A stretch of 57,500 nt of DNA from Bradyrhizobium jicamae (GTDB lineage Bacteria > Pseudomonadota > Alphaproteobacteria > Rhizobiales > Xanthobacteraceae). Positions within the stretch are counted from its first letter, which is position 1, and each line of letters opens with the position of its first letter. The DNA is taken from NCBI RefSeq assembly GCF_018130215.1, contig NZ_JAFCKQ010000015.1:1-57500 (forward strand). The letters are read 5' to 3'. Below the pieces are notes generated by a model. It worked only from the letters and a program-made list of their open reading frames with translations. It ran no database searches and had not been told where the DNA came from. This document shows, piece after piece, positions 50,989 to 57,500 of this stretch. Position numbers and translations under genes: made by a program.

Positions 50989-51855
50989 ATGGACGAGGAA
51001 AAATTTCTGGCCGAGCGATTCGAGGCCAACCGGGCCCGTTTGCGGGCCGTCGCCTACCGCATGCTGGGCTCGACCGCCGAAGTTGATGACGCCGTGCAGG
51101 AAACCTGGCTGCGGCTGAGCCGCAGCGATGCCGCCGCCGTCGACAATCTCGGCGGCTGGCTGACCACGGTGGTCGCGCGGATCTGCCTCGACATGCTGCG
51201 CTCGCGGAAATCGCGCCGCGAGGAGCCGATCGGCCCGCACGTGCCCGAACCGGTCGCGGACAATCACGCTGAGCATGAATCCGAGATGGCGGATTCCGTC
51301 GGTGCCGCGCTGCTCGTGGTGTTGGAAACCCTGGCGCCTGCCGAGCGACTAGCCTTCGTGCTGCACGACATGTTCGCGGTGCCATTCGAGGAAATCGCAC
51401 CGATCGTCGGACGCACGCCGGCCGCGGCGCGGCAGCTCGCGAGCCGGGCGAGGCGCCGCGTGCAGGGCGCGCCGCCGGCGCCCGATGCGGATGTCAGCCG
51501 GCAGCGCGCGATTGTCGAGGCTTTCCTTGCCGCATCCCGCAACAGCGATTTCGAAGGGCTGCTCGCGGTGCTGGATCCGGACGTGGTGGTACGTGCCGAC
51601 CATGCCGCGCAGCGGCTCGGCTCGCTGCCGGAAATCCGTGGCGCTGCGGCGGTCGCCCAATCCTTCAGGGGTCGCGCACAGGCGGCGAAGCCGGCGCTGG
51701 TCGACGGCGCAATCGCCGCGGCCGTCATCCTCGGCGGTCAGCTGCGTGTCGTGCTGCGAATCACGATCGCTGGCGACAGGATCGCGGCCATCGATGCGGT
51801 CGCCGACAGCGAGCAGCTCGAAACATTCGACGTCGAGGTCTTCGATCAGGGCTGA
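50989..51855 (+). CDS. ECF sigma factor with SnoaL-like C-terminus (ECF41/SigJ type)
   Basis: A 288-residue extracytoplasmic-function sigma factor. Sigma-2 covers roughly residues 12-80 (RLRAVAYRMLGSTAEVDDAVQETWLRL) and sigma-4 about 115-165 (LETLAPAERLAFVLHDMFAV, EEIAPIVGRTPAAARQLASRA). The linker has PHVPEP, a relative of the ECF41 motif WLPEP. Residues 175-285 form a SnoaL-like domain that in ECF41 factors replaces an anti-sigma factor. The C-terminal DGGGK motif is not obvious, so it may be a SigJ/ECF41 relative. It faces the CMD gene whose promoter it presumably reads. Confidence 0.9.
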   Translation: MDEEKFLAERFEANRARLRAVAYRMLGSTAEVDDAVQETWLRLSRSDAAAVDNLGGWLTTVVARICLDMLRSRKSRREEPIGPHVPEPVADNHAEHESEMADSVGAALLVVLETLAPAERLAFVLHDMFAVPFEEIAPIVGRTPAAARQLASRARRRVQGAPPAPDADVSRQRAIVEAFLAASRNSDFEGLLAVLDPDVVVRADHAAQRLGSLPEIRGAAAVAQSFRGRAQAAKPALVDGAIAAAVILGGQLRVVLRITIAGDRIAAIDAVADSEQLETFDVEVFDQG

Positions 51856-51913
51856 CGCAACCGGAGGCGTCCAGATCGTGATAGAGTCCTCCCGCGCAAG
51901 GGAGGACACAACA

Positions 51914-53170
51914 ATGAATCCAGCGATCAAATTGCTCGCGTCGGTCGGCCTGTTCTCGTTCACCCTCACCTCGTCCTCCGCCCTTGCCGCAGCCGACGAA
52001 AAATTGCGCGCGGCCGCCGAGCAGGCGCAGCCGGCCGTGATCGAGAGCCTGCACGACATGGTTATGATCGAGTCGGGTTCGAGCGACGTCGAAGGCCTGA
52101 AGAAAATGGCCGACTTCACCGAGACCCGGCTGAAGGCGCTCGGCGCCAGGACCGAGCGGCGCAAGACCACGCGCGGCGCCGGCGCCGACATGGTGATCGG
52201 CACCTTCGAGGGCACCGGCACAAGGAAGCTGATGCTGATTGCGCATATGGACACCGTGTACGAGCACGGCATCCTGGCCTCGCAACCCTATCGCGTGGAC
52301 GGCGTCAGGATCTACGGGCCAGGCATCGCCGACGACAAGGGCGGCATCGCGGTGATCCTGCACTCGCTGAAGATCCTGAACGATGCCAGCTGGCACGACT
52401 ACGCAAAGCTCACGGTGTCGTTCAATCCGGACGAGGAGGTCGGCTCGATCGGATCGGGCGAGACCATCGCCGAACTCGCCGACCAGCACGACGTGGTGCT
52501 GTCCTGCGAGCCGACGGTCGCGCCACCGGTGTCAAAGAACGAGGGCTTGTTGCTCGGTGCCAGCGGCACCGCGACGGGAACGCTGGAGGTGACAGGCAAG
52601 GCCTCGCATGCCGGCGCCGCTCCGCAACTCGGCCGCAACGCGCTGATCGAGCTCGCGCATCAATTGCTGCAGACCCAGGACGTCGCGAAATCGATCCCGG
52701 GCACGCAGCTGAACTGGACCGTCGCCAAGGCCGGCACCGTACGCAACCAGATTCCCGATCATGCCTCCGCCGGCGCCGATATCCGTCTCACGATTCCCGA
52801 TGGCGTCGAGAAGCTGCAGGCCGCGCTCGACGAGAAGATCAAGAACAAGCTGATCCCCGACACCGAGGTGACGGTGAAGGTCGCAGCGGGTCGCCCGCCC
52901 TTCGTAGCCAATGATCGCGGCCGCGCGATCGCCAGGCAGGGACAGGCGATCTACGCCGAGCTCGGACGTGAACTCGTCATCGCCGAGATGACCGGCGGCG
53001 CGACCGACGCAGGTTACGCGGGCCGCAGCGGCAAGGCGGCCGTGGTCGAAAGCTTTGGCCTCGCCGGCTGGGGCTATCACGCGCGCGACGAATATATCGA
53101 CACCGACTCGATCGTGCCGCGGCTCTATCTGATGACGCGGATGCTGGTCGAACTAGGCAAGAGCAAGTAA
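51914..53170 (+). CDS. Secreted M20 peptidase, copy 1 (carboxypeptidase G2-like)
   Basis: A 418-residue zinc peptidase starting MNPAIKLLASVGLFSFTLTS with a Sec signal peptide (cleavage near ALA-A). It has HMDTV near residue 111, GIADDKGGIAV near 141, NPDEEVGSIGS near 180, and the late His in HARDEYIDTDSI. All metal and catalytic positions are present. The closest match in style is glutamate carboxypeptidase (folate or N-acyl-glutamate hydrolysis). A near-identical gene follows 147 bp downstream. Confidence 0.9.
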   Translation: MNPAIKLLASVGLFSFTLTSSSALAAADEKLRAAAEQAQPAVIESLHDMVMIESGSSDVEGLKKMADFTETRLKALGARTERRKTTRGAGADMVIGTFEGTGTRKLMLIAHMDTVYEHGILASQPYRVDGVRIYGPGIADDKGGIAVILHSLKILNDASWHDYAKLTVSFNPDEEVGSIGSGETIAELADQHDVVLSCEPTVAPPVSKNEGLLLGASGTATGTLEVTGKASHAGAAPQLGRNALIELAHQLLQTQDVAKSIPGTQLNWTVAKAGTVRNQIPDHASAGADIRLTIPDGVEKLQAALDEKIKNKLIPDTEVTVKVAAGRPPFVANDRGRAIARQGQAIYAELGRELVIAEMTGGATDAGYAGRSGKAAVVESFGLAGWGYHARDEYIDTDSIVPRLYLMTRMLVELGKSK

Positions 53171-53196
53171 GGCTTCGTTCCGCTCGTTGCGCTGCG

Positions 53197-53221
53197 TGCC
53201 CGGCCTTGTGCCGGGCATTTT
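53197..53221 (+). terminator. Terminator-like hairpin after M20 copy 1
   Basis: TGCCCGGC (53197-53204) with GCCGGGCA (53210-53217), a 5-nt loop, then TTTT. It lies 26 nt after the stop of copy 1. Confidence 0.65.
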
Positions 53222-53317
53222 CTCTTGATGGCGCGTCTTGGTGGCGGCACAGCCGCGATGCTAAGGGTCGTGACAGTCACGCAGGTGCCGGCACTCAAGC
53301 CGGGAAAGGACAATTCG

Positions 53318-54574
53318 ATGAAAACCCGCCTCGTTCCCCTCCTCGGTTTGCTGCTGCTCGGCGTCAACTGCGGCAGCGCGACCGCGCTCGCCGCAGCCGA
53401 CGAGAAACTCAAGGCCGCAGCCGAGCAGGAGAAGGCGCCGCTGATCGAAACGCTGCATGACATGGTGATGATCGAAAGTGGGAGTGGCGATGTCGAGGGC
53501 CTGAAGAAGATGGCCGATTTCACCGAAGCGCGCCTCAGGGCGCTCGGCGCCGGGACCGAGCGGCGCAAGACCACCGCAGGCGCGGGCGCCGACATGGTGA
53601 TCGGCACCTTCGAGGGCACCGGCACACGAAAGCTGATGCTGATCGCGCATATGGACACGGTCTACCAGCACGGCATCCTTGCCACCGAGCCCTATCATGT
53701 CGACGGCACGCGCATCTACGGGCCGGGCATCGCCGACGACAAGGGCGGCATCGCGGTGGTCCTGCATGCCCTGAAGATCCTGAAGGATGCAGGCTGGCGC
53801 GATTACGCCAGGCTCACCGTCTCCTTCAATCCGGACGAGGAGGTCGGCTCGATCGGATCCGGCGAGATCATCTCTGCTCTTGCCGACCAGCACGACGTGG
53901 TGCTGTCCTGCGAGCCGACGACGGCCTCGCCGCCGGGGCACGGCGAGTCGCTGCGCCTCGGGGCGAGCGGCACCGCGACCGCCACGATGACGGTGACGGG
54001 ACGCGCGTCGCATGCCGGCGGCGCACCCGATCGCGGCCGCAACGCGCTGATCGAGCTCTCGCATCAATTGCTGCAGACCCGGGATGTCGCCAAATCGATA
54101 CCCGGCACCCAGCTGAACTGGACCACGTCGCAGGCCGGCACGGTGCGCAACCAGATTCCGGAAAAGGCAGTCGCGGGCGGCGATATCCGCCTCACCGTTC
54201 CCGACGGCATCGGGAAGCTGCAGGCAGCGCTCGACGAGAAGATCAAGGACAAGCTCGTGCCTGATACCGAGACGGTCGTGAAGATCGTGGCCGGCCGGCC
54301 GGCATTTCGATCCGGCGAACGCGGCCGCGCACTGGCCGAGCAGGGACGCGCGATCTATGCCGAGATCGATCGCAAGCTCGAGATCGTCGAGATGACCGGC
54401 GGCGCAACCGACGCGGGCTATGCCAACCGCGACGGCAAGGCCGTCGTGGTCGAAAGCTTCGGCCTCGCCGGCTTCGGCGCCCACGCCCGCGACGAATACA
54501 TCGACACCAACTCGATCGTGCCCCGGCTGTATCTGATGACGCGGATGCTCGTCGAGCAGGCGAAGGCGAAGTAG
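53318..54574 (+). CDS. Secreted M20 peptidase, copy 2
   Basis: A 418-residue paralogue of the preceding gene, same length. The ATG at 53318 begins a signal peptide (MKTRLVPLLGLLLLGVNCG); a frame from 53225 is longer but unlike copy 1. It keeps HMDTVYQHG, GIADDKGGIAV, NPDEEVGSIGS and HARDEYIDTNSI. The two proteins match nearly throughout, including GTRKLMLIAHMDTVY, and differ mainly in the signal peptide and in the loop after SCEPT (TASPPGHGES against VAPPVSKNEG). It looks like a tandem duplicate with early specialisation. Confidence 0.9.
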   Translation: MKTRLVPLLGLLLLGVNCGSATALAAADEKLKAAAEQEKAPLIETLHDMVMIESGSGDVEGLKKMADFTEARLRALGAGTERRKTTAGAGADMVIGTFEGTGTRKLMLIAHMDTVYQHGILATEPYHVDGTRIYGPGIADDKGGIAVVLHALKILKDAGWRDYARLTVSFNPDEEVGSIGSGEIISALADQHDVVLSCEPTTASPPGHGESLRLGASGTATATMTVTGRASHAGGAPDRGRNALIELSHQLLQTRDVAKSIPGTQLNWTTSQAGTVRNQIPEKAVAGGDIRLTVPDGIGKLQAALDEKIKDKLVPDTETVVKIVAGRPAFRSGERGRALAEQGRAIYAEIDRKLEIVEMTGGATDAGYANRDGKAVVVESFGLAGFGAHARDEYIDTNSIVPRLYLMTRMLVEQAKAK

Positions 54575-54654
54575 CGGTCCGCAGTTTGCTGCGTCGTTCG
54601 ACGATGGTCCGCCGGCTGTTGATGCGGCGGGAAACTTCTCACTGCCAGCGCCCG

Positions 54655-54705
54655 GGGCAACCCCCCTCCCCAGCCCCTTTCCCGCTAGGGGGAGGGAGCT
54701 CGACC
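54655..54705. repeat. CTCCCC/GGGGAG repeat fragment
   Basis: Contains ACCCCCCTCCCCAGCCCCTTT and GGGGGAGGGAGC in short inverted order, a single-arm relative of the 15238-15390 element. Confidence 0.5.
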
Positions 54706-54829
54706 GATGTGCCCACGTCGGACCGCGAGCGGCCTCGCATGGCAACAAAAATACCCCTGTATTCAATTACTTACGTCGGCAGAAAACTGAACGCTTGACC
54801 GTCCGCTGGCCCGGCAGTAGCTTCCTTCT

Positions 54830-54849
54830 GAATACGGAATTCCGTATTC
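54830..54849. promoter_or_regulatory. Perfect 20-bp palindrome, GntR operator
   Basis: GAATACGGAATTCCGTATTC is a perfect palindrome centred 30 bp upstream of the GntR start. The size, symmetry and A+T-richness fit a GntR-family operator, implying autoregulation and possibly control of the downstream dioxygenase genes. Confidence 0.75.
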
Positions 54850-54869
54850 TAATTTTGGATGGCACCGGC

Positions 54870-55544
54870 ATGATCCCGTTGGACCCGCTTCCGAACCTGA
54901 TCGACCAGGTCTATGCGCGGATACTGGAGGCGATCATCGATCGCACGCTGCTGCCGGGCCAGCGCATCACCCAGAACGAAATCGCTGAGAAACTTGGCGT
55001 CTCGCGCCAGCCGGTGTCGCACGCGCTGCATCTGCTGCACCGGCAGGGCCTCGTTGCCGAAAGCGGCAAGCGCGGCTTCGAAGTGACGCAGCTCGATGCA
55101 AAGCGCATCCGCCAGCTCTATGAAGTCCGCGGCGCGATCGATGCGCTGGCGGCGCGGCTTGCCGCCGGACGCTCGAAAGAGGATTCAGACGGACGTGCAC
55201 AGCTCGAGGCGGCGCTCGAGGCCGGGCACGCAATCACCGGCACGACGCCGCTGGCACGCCTGATCGCCCTCGATGTCGACTTCCACAGCGCGATCTATCG
55301 CCTTGCCGGCAATTCCGCGATCGAGGAGATGATCGCGCCGCAATGGCCGCACATGCGCCGCTCGATGGCGACCGTGCTCGCCGAGCTCGATTACCGCGAC
55401 AGCGCCTGGACCGAGCACGAGACCATCGCTGCGCAGATTATCTCCGGCAAGGCGGCAGCCGCTGAGGCCGCGGCGCTCGCGCATGCACAGACCGCGGGAC
55501 GGATGACCGAAGAGAAACTGAAAGCGATCGACGTGGCGGCGTGA
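54870..55544 (+). CDS. GntR-family (FCD) regulator
   Basis: A 224-residue FadR/VanR-type regulator starting MIPLDPLPNLIDQVYARILE. The winged helix is LLPGQRITQNEIAEKLGVSRQPVSHALHLL. The FCD ligand domain has the metal-binding pattern LDVDFHSAIYRLAGNSAIEEM and HETIAAQIISGKAAAAEAAALAH. The ATG at 54870 is chosen; a frame from 54795 would run through the palindromic operator. It precedes a dioxygenase and an oxidoreductase on the same strand, which it likely represses until a small acid inducer binds. Confidence 0.9.
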   Translation: MIPLDPLPNLIDQVYARILEAIIDRTLLPGQRITQNEIAEKLGVSRQPVSHALHLLHRQGLVAESGKRGFEVTQLDAKRIRQLYEVRGAIDALAARLAAGRSKEDSDGRAQLEAALEAGHAITGTTPLARLIALDVDFHSAIYRLAGNSAIEEMIAPQWPHMRRSMATVLAELDYRDSAWTEHETIAAQIISGKAAAAEAAALAHAQTAGRMTEEKLKAIDVAA

Positions 55545-55550
55545 TCTCAC

Positions 55551-55635
55551 GCCGTCGTTCCCGGATGGTCCAAGGGATCAGACCCGGAACCTCGAGACGC
55601 ATCTGTGGTTCGCCGCATCGCCCCGGGATGACAAC
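55551..55635. repeat. CGTCATTCC-family repeat, variant
   Basis: Begins GCCGTCGTTCCCGGATGG and ends CATCGCCCCGGGATGAC. Related to 847-930 and 56468-56570. Confidence 0.55.
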
Positions 55636-55656
55636 GATAGACAGGAGGAAAGCACC

Positions 55657-56457
55657 ATGAAACTGACGCCAGAGCAGATCGAGTTTTTCCATCGCGACGG
55701 CTGGCTGTTCCTGCCCGAGCTGTTCAGCCAGGAGGAGGTCGACTTCCTCGCCCGCGAAGCGGTCTCGATCTATGACGCCAACCGGCCGGAGGTGTGGCGC
55801 GAGAAAAGCGGCGCGCCGCGCACCGCCTTTGCCGCACATCTCTACAACGAGGCCTTCCGCACCCTCGGCGCGCATCCGCGCATGATCGACCCGATCGAGC
55901 AGCTGTTCGGCGAGCAGGTCTACATGCATCAGTTCAAGATCAACGCGAAGGCGGCCTTCACCGGCGACGTCTGGCAGTGGCACCAGGATTACGGCACCTG
56001 GAAGCGCGACGATGGCATGCCCGAGCCGCGCGCGATGAACATCGCGATCTTCCTCGACGAGGTGATGCCGATCAACGGGCCCTTGATGCTGGTGCCGAAG
56101 AGCCAGACTGCCGGCGACCTCAAGGCCTCGCACGATCTGGAAACCACCTCCTATCCGCTGTGGACGCTGGACGAAGACACCGTCACGCGGCTGGTGCAGA
56201 AAGGCGGCATCGTCGCCCCGACCGGCAAGCCCGGCGGGATGCTGATGTTCCACGGCAACCTCGTGCACGGCTCGAGCGGCAACATCACGCCCTACCCGCG
56301 CAAGATCGTCTATCTGACGCTGAACGCCGTCTCCAACTACATCCGCACGCCGACGCGGCCGGACTACATCGCGCATCGCGACTTCACGCCGATCAAGACC
56401 GTCGATGACGACGCGCTGCTGCGGCTCGCCCGAGCGCCAAGGCAGGCGGCGGAGTAG
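55657..56457 (+). CDS. PhyH-family Fe(II)/2-oxoglutarate dioxygenase
   Basis: A 266-residue phytanoyl-CoA dioxygenase-like enzyme. The iron triad is visible: H109 and D111 in WQWHQDYG, and a distal His in FHGNLVHGSSGNITPYPR, with a nearby Arg for 2-oxoglutarate. The N-terminus FFHRDGWLFLPELFS is typical of the family. It hydroxylates an unknown small molecule. It is placed between a GntR regulator and a homoserine-dehydrogenase-like gene on the same strand, and AGGAGGAAAG gives a strong ribosome site. Confidence 0.92.
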   Translation: MKLTPEQIEFFHRDGWLFLPELFSQEEVDFLAREAVSIYDANRPEVWREKSGAPRTAFAAHLYNEAFRTLGAHPRMIDPIEQLFGEQVYMHQFKINAKAAFTGDVWQWHQDYGTWKRDDGMPEPRAMNIAIFLDEVMPINGPLMLVPKSQTAGDLKASHDLETTSYPLWTLDEDTVTRLVQKGGIVAPTGKPGGMLMFHGNLVHGSSGNITPYPRKIVYLTLNAVSNYIRTPTRPDYIAHRDFTPIKTVDDDALLRLARAPRQAAE

Positions 56458-56467
56458 TTTCGCAAGC

Positions 56468-56570
56468 CGTCATTCCGGGGCCCGCGAAGCGAGACCCCGG
56501 AATCTCGAGATTCCAGATGCGCAATTGCGCATCAGGGTTCGATGCTTCGCATCGCCCCGGAATGGCTCTT
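56468..56570. repeat. CGTCATTCC-family repeat
   Basis: Contains CGTCATTCCGGGGCCCGCGA, GGAATCTCGAGATTCC and ATGCTTCGCATCGCCCCGGA. Same family as 847-930. Confidence 0.7.
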
Positions 56571-56587
56571 TGTTCTGGATACGCATC

Positions 56588-57500
56588 ATGAACCTCCATC
56601 ACCTCCTTAAAGCCCGGGCCGCGGCCGGCAAGCCGGTTCGCGTCGCATTGATCGGCGCCGGCAAGTTCGGCTCGATGTTCCTGTCGCAGGTGCCGCATAC
56701 GCCGGGGCTCGAGGTGCCTGTGATCGTCGATCTCGACCGCGATCGCGCGCGAGAAGCCTGCCGCACGGTCGGCTGGGACGAAGAGCGGATCAGGGCGACG
56801 GCCTTCACCGACGACGGCGCGCGGGCAATCGGCGGCGGCGCAATGGACGTGGTGGTGGAGGCGACCGGCAATCCCGCAGTCGGCATCCGCCACGCCCGTG
56901 CTGCGATCGCGGCCGGCAAGCATGTGGTGATGGTCAATGTCGAGGCCGATGTGCTGGCGGGACCGCTGCTTGCCGAGGAAGCGAGAAAAGCCGGCGTGGT
57001 CTATTCGCTCGCCTATGGCGACCAGCCGGCGCTGACCGCGGAGATGGTGGACTGGGCCCGCGCGACCGGCTTTCGCGTGGTCGCCGCCGGCAAGGGCACC
57101 AAGTATCTACCCGCCTATCACGACGTGACGCCGGAAGGCGTGTGGCAGCACTACGGGCTGACCGCGGGCGAAGCGCAATCCGCCGGCATGAATCCGCAGA
57201 TGTTCAACTCCTTCCTCGACGGGACCAAATCCGCGATCGAGATGGCGGCGATCGCCAATGCCTGCACGCTCGACGTGCCGTCGGAAGGCTTGCTGTTTCC
57301 GCCCTGCGGCGTCGACGACCTGCCGCATGTGATGCGGCCACGCGAGAAGGGCGGCGTGCTGGAGAGATCCGGCATCGTCGAAGTGGTGTCGTCGCTGGAG
57401 CGCGACGGCCGTCCGGTGTTCCGCGATCTGCGCTGGGGTGTCTATGTGGTGCTGGAAGCGCCGAACGACTACGCCGCCGATTGCTTCAAGCAATATGGAC
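56588..57500 (+). CDS. NAD(P)-binding homoserine-dehydrogenase-like oxidoreductase, partial
   Basis: The first 304 residues of a gene cut by the window end. The N-terminal Rossmann motif is VRVALIGAGKFGSMFL, followed by VVVEATGNPAVGIRHARAAIA and VVMVNVEADVLAG. After about residue 150 it resembles the SAF-domain oxidoreductases related to homoserine dehydrogenase (YSLAYGDQPALTAEMVDWAR, KGTKYLPAYHDVTPEGVW). No stop is reached. It follows the dioxygenase by 130 bp, most of which is a repeat. Function in the module is unknown; it may oxidise the dioxygenase product. Confidence 0.85.
   Translation, partial: MNLHHLLKARAAAGKPVRVALIGAGKFGSMFLSQVPHTPGLEVPVIVDLDRDRAREACRTVGWDEERIRATAFTDDGARAIGGGAMDVVVEATGNPAVGIRHARAAIAAGKHVVMVNVEADVLAGPLLAEEARKAGVVYSLAYGDQPALTAEMVDWARATGFRVVAAGKGTKYLPAYHDVTPEGVWQHYGLTAGEAQSAGMNPQMFNSFLDGTKSAIEMAAIANACTLDVPSEGLLFPPCGVDDLPHVMRPREKGGVLERSGIVEVVSSLERDGRPVFRDLRWGVYVVLEAPNDYAADCFKQYG

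Overview
The window looks like a chromosomal segment of a Bradyrhizobium-type alphaproteobacterium (Nitrobacteraceae). The evidence is high GC, an alphaproteobacterial initiator tRNA-Met, a glyoxylate-cycle isocitrate lyase divergent from an ScfR/RamB-type regulator, many ABC, LysR, GNAT and metallo-beta-lactamase genes typical of soil rhizobia, and several short palindromic intergenic repeat families that I recognise from Bradyrhizobium genomes. The genus is inferred from gene and repeat style, not from a marker gene search.

Layout. 1-7.7 kb: a dispersed repeat, then fluC/crcB, a Fe-type superoxide dismutase, a GNAT enzyme, DUF2147, DUF3095 and DUF2278 proteins, htpG, and a zinc-ribbon MBL protein preceded by a hexanucleotide tandem repeat. 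7.8-14.4 kb: a pentose-type ABC importer with a xylulokinase-family kinase, divergent from a ROK repressor. 14.4-22.1 kb: a low-GC hypothetical gene beside a MITE-like element, periplasmic asparaginase, an OpgC-like membrane acyltransferase, overlapping GNAT and AlaX-type editing genes, a YtcJ-like amidohydrolase, and an HxlR regulator. 22.3-25.6 kb: aceA and its divergent probable regulator. 26-28.5 kb: a LysR regulator divergent from an MHS-type MFS transporter.

28.5-34.6 kb is sparsely coding and accessory in look. It holds small orphan genes, a strong orphan terminator, a frameshifted AraC gene, and an intact AraC paralogue next to a LysR gene. 34.6-38.7 kb: a flavin-dependent monooxygenase/acyl-CoA-dehydrogenase-like gene plus a GNAT gene, divergent from a CadC-like winged-helix/TPR regulator, then initiator tRNA-Met. 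39-48.3 kb: a catabolic-looking run of coniferyl aldehyde dehydrogenase-like, GMC oxidoreductase, an SDR lacking the catalytic Tyr/Lys, a quinone-oxidoreductase-like enzyme, two paralogous MBL hydrolases, an FAH-family hydrolase and a GST. 48.4-51.9 kb: a GrlR-like protein, ogt, an alpha/beta hydrolase, and an ECF sigma factor divergent from a carboxymuconolactone-decarboxylase-family gene that carries a good ECF41-type promoter. 51.9-54.6 kb: a tandem duplication of a secreted M20 (carboxypeptidase G2-like) peptidase. 54.8-57.5 kb: a GntR regulator behind a perfect 20-bp palindrome, a PhyH-type dioxygenase, and a homoserine-dehydrogenase-like oxidoreductase cut off by the window end.

No phage, plasmid origin, CRISPR array, transposase or secretion system is visible. 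The best candidates for something undescribed are the GntR-palindrome/dioxygenase/oxidoreductase module, the 39-48 kb catabolic cluster with its non-canonical SDR, and the ECF41-type sigma/CMD pair. None of these is clearly a new kind of system on sequence reading alone.
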